DNA of 64,000 bases from contig JAUIZM010000025.1 in assembly GCA_030848705.1 (NCBI GenBank), positions 372,001-436,000 on the forward strand, given 5' to 3'. Positions 10,288 through 23,682 of this stretch are shown here, one piece after another (position 1 is the stretch's first letter; the number at the start of each line of letters is the position of its first letter). Source of the DNA: Heracleum sosnowskyi. Its lineage: Eukaryota; Streptophyta; Magnoliopsida; Apiales; Apiaceae. A program made the position numbers and the translations under genes. The notes under the pieces are model-generated. The model saw nothing but the letters and a program-made list of their open reading frames with translations, had not been told where the DNA came from and did no database searches.

Positions 10288-12712
10288 ACGTAATCGGGCG
10301 TCCCCTGGTATCTGCTCCGATTCAGGCACGGACAGCTCCAAATGAAGTTTTCTGTAATTCTATAAACCCATAGGGTCAAACTACGAGAAAATATCCACAA
10401 AATGGCCTGCTTCAATTTTTCCCCATTTTCCTTGTATAGCTCCCTTTAGAGGTAAACGTAATCGGGCGTCCCCTGGTATCTGCTTCGATTCAGGCACGGA
10501 CAGCTTCAAATGAAGTTTTCTGCAATTCTATAAACCCATAGTGTCAAACTACGAGAAAATATACACAAAATGGCCCGATTCAATTTTTCCCCATTTTCCT
10601 TGTATAGCTCCCTTTAGAGGTAAACGTAATCGGGCGTCCCCTGGTATCTGCTCCGATTCAGGCACGGACAGCTCCAAATGAAGTGTTCTGTAATTCTATA
10701 AACCCATAGGGTCAAACTACGAGAAAATATCCACAAAATGGCCCGTTTCAATTTTTCCCCATTTTCCTTGTATAGCTCCCTTTAGAGGTAAACGTAATTG
10801 GGCGTCCCCTGGTATCTGCTCCGATTCTGGCACGGACAGCTTCAAATGAAGTTTTCTGCAATTCTATAAACCCATAGGGTCAAACTACGAGAAAATATCC
10901 ACAAAATGGCCTGCTTCAATTTTTCCCCATTTTCCTTGTATAGCTCCCTTTAGAGGTAAACGTAATCGGGCGTCCCTTGGTATCTGCTCCGATTCAGGCA
11001 CGGACAGCTTCAAATGAAGTTTTCTGCAATTCTATAAACCCATAGGGTCAAACTACGAGAAAATATACACAAAATGGCCCGCTTCAATTTTTCCCCATTT
11101 TCCTTGTATAGCTCCCTTTAGAGGTAAACGTAATCGGGCGTCCCCTGGTATCTGCTCCGATTCAGGCACGGACACCTCCAAATGAAGTTTTCTGTAATTC
11201 TATAAACCCATAGGGTCAAAGTACGAGAAAATATCCACAAAATGGCATGCTTCAATTTTTCCCCATTTTCCTTGTATAGCTCCTTTTAGAGGTAAACGTA
11301 ATCGGGCGTCCCCTGGTATCTGCTCCGATTCAGGCACGGACAGCTCCAAATGAAGTTTTCTGTAATTCTATAAACCCATAGGGTCAAACTATGAGAAAAT
11401 ATTCACAAAATGGCCCGCTTCAATTTTTCCCCATTTTCCTTGTATAGCTCCCTTTAGAGGTAAACGTAATCGGGCGTCCCTTGGTATCTGCTCCGATTCA
11501 GGCACGGACAGCTCCAAATGAAGTTTTCTGTAATTCTATAAACCCATAGGGTCAAACTACGAGAAAATATCCACAAAATGGCCTGATTCAATTTTTCCCC
11601 ATTTTCCATGTATAGCTCCCTTTATAGGTAAACGTAATCGGGCGTCCCCTGGTATCTGCTCCGATTCAGGCACGGACAGCTCCAAATGAAGTTTTCTGCA
11701 ATTCTATAAACCCCTAGGGTCAAACTACGAGAAAATATCCACAAAATGGCCCGCTTCAATTTTTCCCCATTTTCCTTGTATAGCTCCCTTTAGAGGTAAA
11801 CGTAATCGGGCGTCCCCTGGTATCTGCTCCGATTCAGGCACGGGCAGCTCCAAATGAAGTTTTCTGTAATTCTATAAACCCATAGGGTCAAACTACGAGA
11901 AAATATCCACAAAATGGCCTGCTTCAATTTTCCCCCATTTTCCTTGTATAGCTCCCTTTAGAGGTAAACGTAATCGGGCGTCCCCTGGTATCTGCTCCGA
12001 TTCAGGCACGGACAGCTTCAAATGAAGTTTTCTGCAATTCTATAAACCCATAGGGTCAAACTACGAGAAAATATACACAAAATGGCCCGCTTCAATTTTT
12101 CCCCATTTTCCTTGTATAGCTCCCTTTAGAGGTAAACGTAATCGGGCGTCCCCTGGTATCTGCTCCGATTCAGGCACGGACAGCTCCAAATGAAGTTTTC
12201 TGTAATTCTATAAACCCATAGGGTCAAACTACGAGAAAATATCCACAAAATGGCCTGCTTAAATTTTTCCCCATTTTCCATGTATAGCTCCCTTTATAGG
12301 TAAACGTAATCGGGCGTCCCCTGGTATCTGCTCCGATTCAGGCACGGACAGCTCCAAATGAAGTTTTCTGCAATTCTATAAACCCCTAGGGTCAAACTAC
12401 GAGAAAATATCCACAAAATGGCCCGCTTCAATTTTTCCCCATTTTCCTTGTATAGCTCCCTTTAGAGGTAAACGTAATCGGGCGTCCCCTGGTATCTGCT
12501 CCGATTCAGGCACGGACAGCTCCAAATGAAGTTTTCTGTAATTCTATAAACCCATAGGGTCAAACTACGAGAAAATATCCACAAAATGGCCCGTTTCAAT
12601 TTTTCCCCATTTTCCTTGTATAGCTCCCTTTAGAGGTAAACGTAATCGGGCGTCCCCTGGTATCTGTTTCAATTTTTCCCCATTTTCCTTGTATAGCTCC
12701 CTTTAGAGGTAA
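10288..12712 (+). repeat. HOR unit 4 (14 monomers + T, 2425 bp)
   Basis: Order: 1, A, B/Z, P with c51t and t68c, A', C, D, E, F, G, A', E, F, Z, T at 12640. It belongs to the unit 1/2 family but lacks the F-like GCATGC monomer before C and the J monomer before Z. Private changes include CATAGTGTC in the second monomer and AATTGGGCG plus GATTCTGG in the fourth. Confidence 0.84.
12640..12712 (+). repeat. Truncated monomer T4 (73 bp)
   Basis: Same deletion, early-type 3' end. Last T of the early type in the window. Confidence 0.95.
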
Positions 12713-14560
12713 ACGTAATCGGGCGTCCCCTGGTATCTGCTCCGATTCAGGCACGGACAGCTCCAAATGAAGTTTTCTGTAATTCTATAAACCCATAGGG
12801 TCAAACTACGAGAAAATATCCACAAAATGGCCTGCTTCAATTTTTCCCCATTTTCCTTGTATAGCTCCCTTTAGAGGTAAACGTAATCGGGCGTCCCCTG
12901 GTATCTGCTTCGATTCAGGCACGGACAGCTTCAAATGAAGTTTTCTGCAATTCTATAAACCCATAGGGTCAAACTACGAGAAAATATACACAAAATGGCC
13001 CGATTCAATTTTTCCCCATTTTCCTTGTATAGCTCCCTTTAGAGGTAAACGTAATCGGGCGTCCCCTGGTATCTGCTCCGACTCAGGCACGGACAGCTCC
13101 AAATGAAGTGTTCTGTAATTCTATAAACCCATAGGGTCAAACTACGAGAAAATATCCACAAAATGGCCCGTTTCAATTTTTCCCCATTTTCCTTGTATAG
13201 CTCCCTTTAGAGGTAAACGTAATCGGGCGTCCCCTGGTATCTGCTCCGATTCAGGCACGGACAGCTTCAAATGAAGTTTTCTGCAATTCTATAAACCCAT
13301 AGGGTCAAACTACGAGAAAATATCCACAAAATGGCCTGCTTCAATTTTTCCCCATTTTCCTTGTATAGCTCCCTTTAGAGGTAAACGTAATCGGGCGTCC
13401 CCTGGTATCTGCTCCGATTCAGGCACGGACAGCTTCAAATGAAGTTTTCTGCAATTCTATAAACCCATAGGGTCAAACTACGAGAAAATATACACAAAAT
13501 GGCCCGCTTCAATTTTTCCCCATTTTCCTTGTATAGCTCCCTTTAGAGGTAAACGTAATCGGGCGTCCCCTGGTATCTGCTCCGATTCAGGCACGGACAC
13601 CTCCAAATGAAGTTTTCTGTAATTCTATAAACCCATAGGGTCAAAGTACGAGAAAATATCCACAAAATGGCATGCTTCAATTTTTCCCCATTTTCCTTGT
13701 ATAGCTCCCTTTAGAGGTAAACGTAATCGGGCGTCCCCTGGTATCTGCTCCGATTCAGGCACGGACAGCTCCAAATGAAGTTTTCTGTAATTCTATAAAC
13801 CCATAGGGTCAAACTATGAGAAAATATTCACAAAATGGCCCGCTTCAATTTTTCCCCATTTTCCTTGTATAGCTCCCTTTAGAGGTAAACGTAATCGGGC
13901 GTCCCTTGGTATCTGCTCCGATTCAGGCACGGACAGCTCCAAATGAAGTTTTCTGTAATTCTATAAACCCATAGGGTCAAACTACGAGAAAATATCCACA
14001 AAATGGCCTGATTCAATTTTTCCCCATTTTCCATGTATAGCTCCCTTTATAGGTAAACGTAATCGGGCGTCCCCTGGTATCTGCTCCGATTCAGGCACGG
14101 ACAGCTCCAAATGAAGTTTTCTGCAATTCTATAAACCCCTAGGGTCAAACTACGAGAAAATATCCACAAAATGGCCCGCTTCAATTTTTCCCCATTTTCC
14201 TTGTATAGCTCCCTTTAGAGGTAAACGTAATCGGGCGTCCCCTGATATCTGCTCCGATTCAGGCACGGGCAGCTCCAAATGAAGTTTTCTGTAATTCTAT
14301 AAACCCATAGGGTCAAACTACGAGAAAATATCCACAAAATGGCCTGCTTCAATTTTCCCCCATTTTCCTTGTATAGCTCCCTTTAGAGGTAAACGTAATC
14401 GGGCGTCCCCGGGTATCTGCTCCGATTCAGGCACGGACAGCTTCAAATGAAGTTTTCTGCAATTCTATAAACCCATAGGGTCAAACTACGAGAAAATATA
14501 CACAAAATGGCCCGCTTCAATTTTTCCCCATTTTCCTTGTATAGCTCCCTTTAGAGGTAA

Positions 14561-15568
14561 ACGTAATCGGGCGTCCCCTGGTATCTGCTCCGATTCAGGC
14601 ACGGACAGCTCCAAATGAAGTTTTCTGTAATTCTATAAACCCATAGGGTCAAACTACGAGAAAATATCCACAAAATGGCCTGCTTCAATTTTCCCCCATT
14701 TTCCTTGTATAGCTCCCTTTAGAGGTAAACGTAATCGGGCGTCCCCTGGTATCTGCTCCGATTCAGGCACGGGCAGCTCCAAATGAAGTTTTCTGTAATT
14801 CTATAAACCCATAGGGTCAAACTACGAGAAAATATCCACAAAATGGCCTGCTTCAATTTTCCCCCATTTTCCTTGTATAGCTCCCTTTAGAGGTAAACGT
14901 AATCGGGCGTCCCCGGGTATCTGCTCCGATTCAGGCACGGACAGCTCCAAATGAAGTTTTCTGCAATTCTATAAACCCCTAGGGTCAAACTACGAGAAAA
15001 TATCCACAAAATGGCCCGCTTCAATTTTTCCCCATTTTCCTTGTATAGCTCCCTTTAGAGGTAAACGTAATCGGGCGTCCCCTGGTATCTGCTCCGATTC
15101 AGGCACGGACAGCTCCAAATGAAGTTTTCTGTAATTCTATAAACCCATAGGGTCAAACTACGAGAAAATATCCACAAAATGGCCTGCTTCAATTTTTCCC
15201 CATTTTCCTTGTATAGCTCCCTTTAGAGGTAAACGTAATCGGGCGTCCCCTGGTATCTGCTCCGATTCAGGCACGGGCAGCTCCAAATGAAGTTTTCTGT
15301 AATTCTATAAACCCATAGGGTCAAACTACGAGAAAATATCCACAAAATGGCCTGCTTCAATTTTCCCCCATTTTCCTTGTATAGCTCCCTTTAGAGGTAA
15401 ACGTAATCGGGCGTCCCCGGGTATCTGCTCCGATTCAGGCACGGACAGCTCCAAATGAAGTTTTCTGCAATTCTATAAACCCCTAGGGTCAAACTACGAG
15501 AAAATATCCACAAAATGGCCCGCTTCAATTTTTCCCCATTTTCCTTGTATAGCTCCCTTTAGAGGTAA
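14561..15568 (+). repeat. Tandem triplet (2 x 504 bp) with a CCCGGG variant
   Basis: The triplet P-G-F at 14561-15064 is repeated at 15065-15568. In both F monomers (14897 and 15401) the usual CCCCTGGTATC has become CCCCGGGTATC. The same change is in the A' monomer just before (14393). The change creates a SmaI-type hexamer seen nowhere else that I noticed in the window. One difference is visible: the first P ends in T4C5 and the second in T5C4. Confidence 0.8.
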
Positions 15569-15904
15569 ACGTAATCGGGCGTCCCCTGGTATCTGCTCCG
15601 ATTCAGGCACGGACAGCTCCAAATGAAGTTTTCTGTAATTCTATAAACCCATAGGGTAAAACTACGAGAAAATATCCACAAAATGGCCCGCTTCAATTTT
15701 TCCCCATTTTCCTTGTATAGCTCCCTTTAGAGGTAAACGTAATCGGGCGTCCCCTGGTATCTGCTCCGATTCAGGCACGGACAGCTCCAAATGAAGTTTT
15801 CTGTAATTCTATAAACCCATAGGGTCAAACTACGAGAAAATATCCACAAAATGGCCCGTTTCAATTTTTCCCCATTTTCCTTGTATAGCTCCCTTTAGAG
15901 GTAA

Positions 15905-15977
15905 ACGTAATCGGGCGTCCCCTGGTATCTGTTTCAATTTTTCCCCATTTTCCTTGTATAGCTCCCTTTATAGGTAA
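15905..15977 (+). repeat. Truncated monomer T5 (73 bp)
   Basis: Same deletion, late-type 3' end (TTTATAGGTAAATG). From here on every T is late-type. Confidence 0.95.
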
Positions 15978-16481
15978 ATGTAATCGGGCGTCCCCTGGTA
16001 TCTGCTCCGATTCAGGCACGGACAGCTCCAAATGAAGTTTTCTGTAATTCTATAAACCCATAGGGTCAAACTACGAGAAAATATCCACAAAATGGCCTGC
16101 TTCAATTTTTCCCCATTTTCCTTGTATAGCTCCCTTTAGAGGTAAACGTAATCGGGCGTCCCCTGGTATCTGCTTCGATTCAGGCACGGACAGCTTCAAA
16201 TGAAGTTTTCTGCAATTCTATAAACCCATAGGGTCAAACTACGAGAAAATATACACAAAATGGCCCGCTTCAATTTTTCCCCATTTTCCTTGTATAGCTC
16301 CCTTTAGAGGTAAACGTAATCGGGCGTCCCCTGGTATCTGCTCCGATTCAGGCACGGACAGCTCCAAATGAAGTGTTCTGTAATTCTATAAACCCATAGG
16401 GTCAAACTACGAGAAAATATCCACAAAATGGCATGCTTCAATTTTTCCCCATTTTCCTTGTATAGCTCCCTTTAGAGGTAA

Positions 16482-16648
16482 ACGTAATCGGGCGTCCCCT
16501 GGTATCTGCTCCGATTCAGGCACGGACAGCTCCAAATGAAGTTTTCTGTAATTCTATAAACCATAGGGTCAAACTATAAGAAAATATTCACAAAATGGCC
16601 CGCTTCAATTTTTCCCCATTTTCCTTGTATAGCTCCCTTTAGAGGTAA
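16482..16648 (+). repeat. 167-bp D-type monomer (AAACCATAGG)
   Basis: One C is missing from AAACCCATAGG near 16561. The monomer also has CTATAAG instead of CTATGAG. Private to this copy. Confidence 0.9.
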
Positions 16649-19600
16649 ACGTAATCGGGCGTCCCCTGGTATCTGCTCCGATTCAGGCACGGACAGCTTC
16701 AAATGAAGTTTTCTGCAATTCTATAAACCCATAGGGTCAAACTACGAGAAAATATACACAAAATGGCCCGCTTCAATTTTTCCCCATTTTCCTTGTATAG
16801 CTCCCTTTAGAGGTAAACGTAATCGGGCGTCCCCTGGTATCTGCTCCGATTCAGGCACGGACACCTCCAAATGAAGTTTTCTGTAATTCTATAAACCCAT
16901 AGGGTCAAAGTACGAGAAAATATCCACAAAATGGCATGCTTCAATTTTTCCCCATTTTCCTTGTATAGCTCCCTTTAGAGGTAAACGTAATCGGGCGTCC
17001 CCTGGTATCTGCTCCGATTCAGGCACGGACAGCTCCAAATGAAGTTTTCTGTAATTCTATAAACCCATAGGGTCAAACTACGAGAAAATATCCACAAAAT
17101 GGCCTGCTTCAATTTTTCCCCATTTTCCATGTATAGCTCCCTTTATAGGTAAACGTAATCGGGCGTCCCCTGGTATCTGCTCCGATTCAGTCACAGATAG
17201 CTCCAAATGAAGTTTTCTGCAATTCTATAAACCCCTAGGGTCAAACTACGAGAAAATATCCACAAAATGGCCTGCTTCAATTTTTCCCCATTTTCCTTGT
17301 ATAGCTCCCTTTAGAGGTAAACGTAATCGGGCGTCCCCTGGTATCTGCTTCGAATCAGGCACGGACAGCTTCAAATGAAGTTTTCTGCAATTCTATAAAC
17401 CCATAGGGTCAAACTACGAGAAAATATACACAAAATGGCCCGCTTCAATTTTTCCCCATTTTCCTTGTATAGCTCCCTTTAGAGGTAAACGTAATCGGGC
17501 GTCCCCTGGTATCTACTCCGATTCAGGCACGGACAGCTCCAAATGAAGTGTTCTGTAATTCTATAAACCCATAGGGTCAAACTACGAGAAAATATCCACA
17601 AAATGGCATGCTTCAATTTTTCCCCATTTTCCTTGTATAGCTCCCTTTAGAGGTAAACGTAATCGGGCGTCCCCTGGTATCTGCTCCGATTCAGGCACGG
17701 ACAGCTCCAAATGAAGTTTTCTGTAATTCTATAAACCCATAGGGTCAAACTATGAGAAAATATTCACAAAATGGCCCGCTTCAATTTTTCCCCATTTTCC
17801 TTGTATAGCTCCCTTTAGAGGTAAATGTAATCGGGCGTCCCCTGGTATCTGCTCCGATTCAGGCACGGACAGCTCCAAATGAAGTTTTCTGTAATTCTAT
17901 AAACCCATAGGGTCAAACTACGAGAAAATATCCACAAAATGGCCTGCTTCAATTTTTCCCCATTTTCCATGTATAGCTCCCTTTATAGGTAAACGTAATC
18001 GGGCGTCCCCTGGTATCTGCTCCGATTCAGTCACAGATAGCTCCAAATGAAGTTTTCTGCAATTCTATAAACCCCTAGGGTCAAACTACGAGAAAATATC
18101 CACAAAATGGCCCGCTTCAATTTTTCCCCATTTTCCTTGTATAGCTCCCTTTAGAGGTAAACGTAATCGGGCGTCCCCTGGTATCTGCTCCGATTCAGGC
18201 ACGGACAGCTCCAAATGAAGTTTTCTGTAATTCTATAAACCCATAGGGTCAAACTACGAGAAAATATCCACAAAATGGCCCGCTTCAATTTTTCCCCATT
18301 TTCCTTGTATAGCTCCCTTTAGAGGTAAACGTAATCGGGCGTCCCCTGGTATCTGCACCGATTCTGGCACGGACAACTCCAAATGAAGTTTTCTGTAATT
18401 CTATAAACCCATAGGGTCAAACTACGAGAAAATATCCACAAAATGGTCTGCTTCAATTTTTCCCCATTTTCCTTGTATAGCTCCCTTTAGAGGTAAACGT
18501 AATCGGGCGTCCCCTGGTATCTGCTCCGATTCAGGCACGGACAGCTCCAAATGAAGTTTTCTGTAATTCTATAAACCCATAGGGTCAAATTACGAGAAAA
18601 TATCCACAAAATGGCATGCTTCAATTTTTCCCCATTTTCCTTGTATAGCTCCCTTTAGAGGTAAACGTAATCGGGCGTCCCCTGGTATCTGCTCCGATTC
18701 AGGCACGGACAGCTCCGAATGAAGTTTTCTGTAATTCTATAAACCCATAGGGTCAAACTATGAGAAAATATTCACAAAATGGCCCGCTTCAATTTTTCCC
18801 CATTTTCCTTGTATAGCTCCCTTTAGAGGTAAACGTAATCGGGCGTCCCCTGGTATCTGCTCCGATTCAGGCACGGACAGCTCCAAATGAAGTTTTCTGT
18901 AATTCTATAAACCCATAGGGTCAAACTACGAGAAAATATCCACAAAATGGCCTGCTTCAATTTTTCCCCATTTTCCATGTATAGCTCCCTTTATAGGTAA
19001 ACGTAATCGGGCGTCCCCTGGTATCTGCTCCGATTCAGGCACGGACAGCTCCAAATGAAGTTTTCTGTAATTCTATAAACCCATAGGGTTAAACTACAAG
19101 AAAATATCCACAAAATGGCCTGCTTCAATTTTTCCCCATTTTCCATGTATAGCTCCCTTTATAGGTAAACGTAATCGGGCGTCCCCTGGTATCTGCTCCG
19201 ATTCAGGCACGGACAGCTCCAAATGAAGTTTTCTGCAATTCTATAAACCCCTAGGGTCAAACTACGAGAAAATATCCACAAAATGGCCCGCTTCAATTTT
19301 TCCCCATTTTCCTTGTATAGCTCCCTTTAGAGGTAAACGTAATCGGGCGTCCCCTGGTATCTGCTCCGATTCAGGCACGGACAGCTCCAAATGAAGTTTT
19401 CTGTAATTCTATAAACCCATAGGGTAAAACTACGAGAAAATATCCACAAAATGGCCCGCTTCAATTTTTCCCCATTTTCCTTGTATAGCTCCCTTTAGAG
19501 GTAAACGTAATCGGGCGTCCCCTGGTATCTGCTCCGATTCAGGCACGGACAGCTCCAAATGAAGTTTTCTGTAATTCTATAAACCCATAGGGTCAAACTA

Positions 19601-19672
19601 CGAGAAAATATCCACAAAATGGCCCGTTTCAATTTTTCCCCATTTTCCTTGTATAGCTCCCTTTAGAGGTAA

Positions 19673-19745
19673 ACGTAATCGGGCGTCCCCTGGTATCTGT
19701 TTCAATTTTTCCCCATTTTCCTTGTATAGCTCCCTTTATAGGTAA
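19673..19745 (+). repeat. Truncated monomer T6 (73 bp)
   Basis: Same deletion and late-type 3' end; preceded by a Z monomer. Confidence 0.95.
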
Positions 19746-19915
19746 ATGTAATCGGGCGTCCCCTGGTATCTGCTCCGATTCAGGCACGGACAGCTCCAAA
19801 TGAAGTTTTCTGTAATTCTATAAACCCATAGGGTCAAACTACGAGAAAATATCCACAAAATGGCCTGCTTCAATTTTTCCCCATTTTCCTTGTATATAGC
19901 TCCCTTTAGAGGTAA
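19746..19915 (+). repeat. 170-bp monomer with a 2-bp TA insertion
   Basis: CTTGTATATAGCTC near 19893 has an extra TA, the only net gain found. The +2 change has the same frame effect as a -1 deletion and gives a 77-codon minus-strand open stretch over 19736-19969, beginning at TTG. Not coding. Confidence 0.92.
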
Positions 19916-20419
19916 ACGTAATCGGGCGTCCCCTGGTATCTGCTTCGATTCAGGCACGGACAGCTTCAAATGAAGTTTTCTGCAATTCTATAAACCCATA
20001 GGGTCAAACTACGAGAAAATATACACAAAATGGCCCGCTTCAATTTTTCCCCATTTTCCTTGTATAGCTCCCTTTAGAGGTAAACGTAATCGGGCGTCCC
20101 CTGGTATCTGCTCCGATTCAGGCACGGACAGCTCCAAATGAAGTGTTCTGTAATTCTATAAACCCTTAGGGTCAAACTACGAGAAAATATCCACAAAATG
20201 GCATGCTTCAATTTTTCCCCATTTTCCTTGTATAGCTCCCTTTAGAGGTAAACGTAATCGGGCGTCCCCTGGTATCTGCTCCGATTCAGGCACGGACAGC
20301 TCCAAATGAAGTTTTCTGTAATTCTATAAACCCATAGGGTCAAACTATGAGAAAATATTCACAAAATGGCCCGCTTCAATTTTTCCCCATTTTCCTTGTA
20401 TAGCTCCCTTTAGAGGTAA

Positions 20420-20586
20420 ACGTAATCGGGCGTCCCCTGGTATCTGCTCCGATTCAGGCACGGACAGCTCCAAATGAAGTTTTCTGTAATTCTATAAACC
20501 CATAGGGTCAAACTACGAGAAAATATCCACAAAATGGCCTGCTTCAATTTTCCCCATTTTCCATGTATAGCTCCCTTTATAGGTAA
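20420..20586 (+). repeat. 167-bp E-type monomer, T4 lineage
   Basis: T5 became T4 near 20550. The same change is in the positionally equivalent E monomers at 23516 and 26444, so one deletion was copied with the HOR. Accounts for the minus-strand open stretch over 20410-20640. Confidence 0.9.
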
Positions 20587-22770
20587 ACGTAATCGAGCGT
20601 CCCCTGGTATCTGCTCCGATTCAGTCACAGATAGCTCCAAATGAAGTTTTCTGCAATTCTATAAACCCCTAGGGTCAAACTACGAGAAAATATCCACAAA
20701 ATGGCCCGCTTCAATTTTTCCCCATTTTCCTTGTATAGCTCCCTTTAGAGGTAAACGTAATCGGGCGTCCCCTGGTATCTGCTCCGATTCAGGCACGGAC
20801 AGCTCCAAATGAAGTTTTCTGTAATTCTATAAACCCATAGGGTCAAACTACGAGAAAATATCCACAAAATGGCCTGCTTCAATTTTTCCCCATTTTCCTT
20901 GTATAGCTCCCTTTAGAGGTAAACGTAATCGGGCGTCCCCTGGTATCTGCACCGATTCTGGCACGGACAACTCCAAATGAAGTTTTCTGTAATTCTATAA
21001 ACCCATAGGGTCAAACTACGAGAAAATATCCACAAAATGGCCTGCTTCAATTTTTCCCCATTTTCCTTGTATAGCTCCCTTTAGAGGTAAACGTAATCGG
21101 GCGTCCCCTGGTATCTGCTCCGATTCAGGCACGGACAGCTCCAAATGAAGTGTTCTGTAATTCTATAAACCCATAGGGTCAAACTACGAGAAAATATCCA
21201 CAAAATGGCATGCTTCAATTTTTCCCCATTTTCCTTGTATAGCTCCCTTTAGAGGTAAACGTAATCGGGCGTCCCCTGGTATCTGCTCCGATTCAGGCAC
21301 GGACAGCTCCAAATGAAGTTTTCTGTAATTCTATAAACCCATAGGGTCAAACTATGAGAAAATATTCACAAAATGGCCCGCTTCAATTTTTCCCCATTTT
21401 CCTTGTATAGCTCCCTTTAGAGGTAAACGTAATCGGGCGTCCCCTGGTACCTGCTCCGATTCAGGCACGGACAGCTCCAAATGAAGTTTTCTGTAATTCT
21501 ATAAACCCATAGGGTCAAACTACGAGAAAATATCCACAAAATGGCCTGCTTCAATTTTTCCCCATTTTCCATGTATAGCTCCCTTTATAGGTAAACGTAA
21601 TCGGGCGTCCCCTGGTATCTGCTCCGATTCAGTCACAGACAGCTCCAAATGAAGTTTTCTGTAATTCTATAAACCCATAGGGTCAAATTACGAGAAAATA
21701 TCCACAAAATGGCATGCTTCAATTTTTCCCCATTTTCCTTGTATAGCTCCCTTTAGAGGTAAACGTAATCGGGCGTCCCCTGGTATCTGCTCCGATTCAG
21801 GCACGGACAGCTCCGAATGAAGTTTTCTGTAATTCTATAAACCCATAGGGTCAAACTATGAGAAAATATTCACAAAATGGCCCGCTTCAATTTTTCCCCA
21901 TTTTCCTTGTATAGCTCCCTTTAGAGGTAAACGTAATCGGGCGTCCCCTGGTATCTGCTCCGATTCAGGCACGGACAGCTCCAAATGAAGTTTTCTGTAA
22001 TTCTATAAACCCATAGGGTCAAACTACGAGAAAATATCCACAAAATGGCCTGCTTCAATTTTTCCCCATTTTCCATGTATAGCTCCCTTTATAGGTAAAC
22101 GTAATCGGGCGTCCCCTGGTATCTGCTCCGATTCAGGCACGGACAGCTCCAAATGAAGTTTTCTGTAATTCTATAAACCCATAGGGTCAAACTACGAGAA
22201 AATATCCACAAAATGGCCTGCTTCAATTTTTCCCCATTTTCCATGTATAGCTCCCTTTATAGGTAAACGTAATCGGGCGTCCCCTGGTATCTGCTCCGAT
22301 TCAGGCACGGACAGCTCCAAATGAAGTTTTCTGCAATTCTATAAACCCCTAGGGTCAAACTACGAGAAAATATCCACAAAATGGCCCGCTTCAATTTTTC
22401 CCCATTTTCCTTGTATAGCTCCCTTTAGAGGTAAACGTAATCGGGCGTCCCCTGGTATCTGCTCCGATTCAGGCACGGACAGCTCCAAATGAAGTTTTCT
22501 GTAATTCTATAAACCCATAGGGTAAAACTACGAGAAAATATCCACAAAATGGCCCGCTTCAATTTTTCCCCATTTTCCTTGTATAGCTCCCTTTAGAGGT
22601 AAACGTAATCGGGCGTCCCCTGGTATCTGCTCCGATTCAGGCACGGACAACTCCAAATGAAGTTTTCTGTAATTCTATAAACCCATAGGGTCAAACTACG
22701 AGAAAATATCCACAAAATGGCCCGTTTCAATTTTTCCCCATTTTCCTTGTATAGCTCCCTTTAGAGGTAA

Positions 22771-22843
22771 ACGTAATCGGGCGTCCCCTGGTATCTGTTT
22801 CAATTTTTCCCCATTTTCCTTGTATAGCTCCCTTTATAGGTAA
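22771..22843 (+). repeat. Truncated monomer T7 (73 bp)
   Basis: Same deletion and late-type 3' end; the preceding Z carries ACAACTCC. Confidence 0.95.
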
Positions 22844-23515
22844 ATGTAATCGGGCGTCCCCTGGTATCTGCTCCGATTCAGGCACGGACAGCTCCAAATG
22901 AAGTTTTCTGTAATTCTATAAACCCATAGGGTCAAACTACGAGAAAATATCCACAAAATGGCCTGCTTCAATTTTTCCCCATTTTCCTTGTATAGCTCAC
23001 TTTAGAGGTAAACGTAATCGGGCGTCCCCTGGTATCTGCTTCGATTCAGGCACGGACAGCTTCAAATGAAGTTTTCTGCAATTCTATAAACCCATAGGGT
23101 CAAACTACGAGAAAATATACACAAAATGGCCCGCTTCAATTTTTCCCCATTTTCCTTGTATAGCTCCCTTTAGAGGTAAACGTAATCGGGCGTCCCCTGG
23201 TATCTGCTCCGATTCAGGCACGGACAGCTCCAAATGAAGTGTTCTGTAATTCTATAAACCCATAGGGTCAAACTACGAGAAAATATCCACAAAATGGCAT
23301 GCTTCAATTTTTCCCCATTTTCCTTGTATAGCTCCCTTTAGAGGTAAACGTAATCGGGCGTCCCCTGGTATCTGCTCCGATTCAGGCACGGACAGCTCCA
23401 AATGAAGTTTTCTGTAATTCTATAAACCCATAGGGTCAAACTATGAGAAAATATTCACAAAATGGCCCGCTTCAATTTTTCCCCATTTTCCTTGTATAGC
23501 TCCCTTTAAAGGTAA

Positions 23516-23682
23516 ACGTAATCGGGCGTCCCCTGGTATCTGCTCCGATTCAGGCACGGACAGCTCCAAATGAAGTTTTCTGTAATTCTATAAACCCATA
23601 GGGTCAAACTACGAGAAAATATCCACAAAATGGCCTGCTTCAATTTTCCCCATTTTCCATGTATAGCTCCCTTTATAGGTAA
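23516..23682 (+). repeat. 167-bp E-type monomer, T4 lineage
   Basis: Copy of the T4 deletion in unit 8. Accounts for the open stretch over 23506-23736. Confidence 0.9.

Larger units (their letters stand above)
12713..15977 (+). repeat. HOR unit 5 (19 monomers + T, 3265 bp)
   Basis: The first eleven monomers repeat unit 4 (1, A, B/Z, P, A', C, D, E, F, G, A'). They are followed by P-G-F, P-G-F, J, Z, T (15905). Unit 4 and unit 5 share the CCTGATTC variant in their E monomers (11464 and 13889), which supports common descent. The two P-G-F triplets are a local expansion that carries a CCCCGGG variant. Confidence 0.84.
15978..19745 (+). repeat. HOR unit 6 (22 monomers + T, 3768 bp)
   Basis: Order: 1, A, B, D (1-bp deletion), A', C, E, I, A, B, D, E, I, P, H, P with GCATGC tail, K, E, E, F, J, Z, T (19673). 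It combines the A'-C module of the left family with the A-B-D-E-I and H-P-K-E-E-F-J-Z modules that dominate the units to the right, so it is transitional between the two. The first monomer begins ATGTAATC. Confidence 0.83.
19746..22843 (+). repeat. HOR unit 7 (18 monomers + T, 3098 bp)
   Basis: Order: 1 (2-bp insertion), A, B, D, E (1-bp deletion), I, P, H, B, D, E, an I/P chimera with AAATTACG and GCATGC tail, K, E, E, F, J, Z, T (22771). It is the first of three tandem units sharing the E monomer with T4 instead of T5 and the later E monomer beginning GGTACCTGC (21427). It lacks the I-P-H-P stretch found between that E and K in the next two units. Confidence 0.85.
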
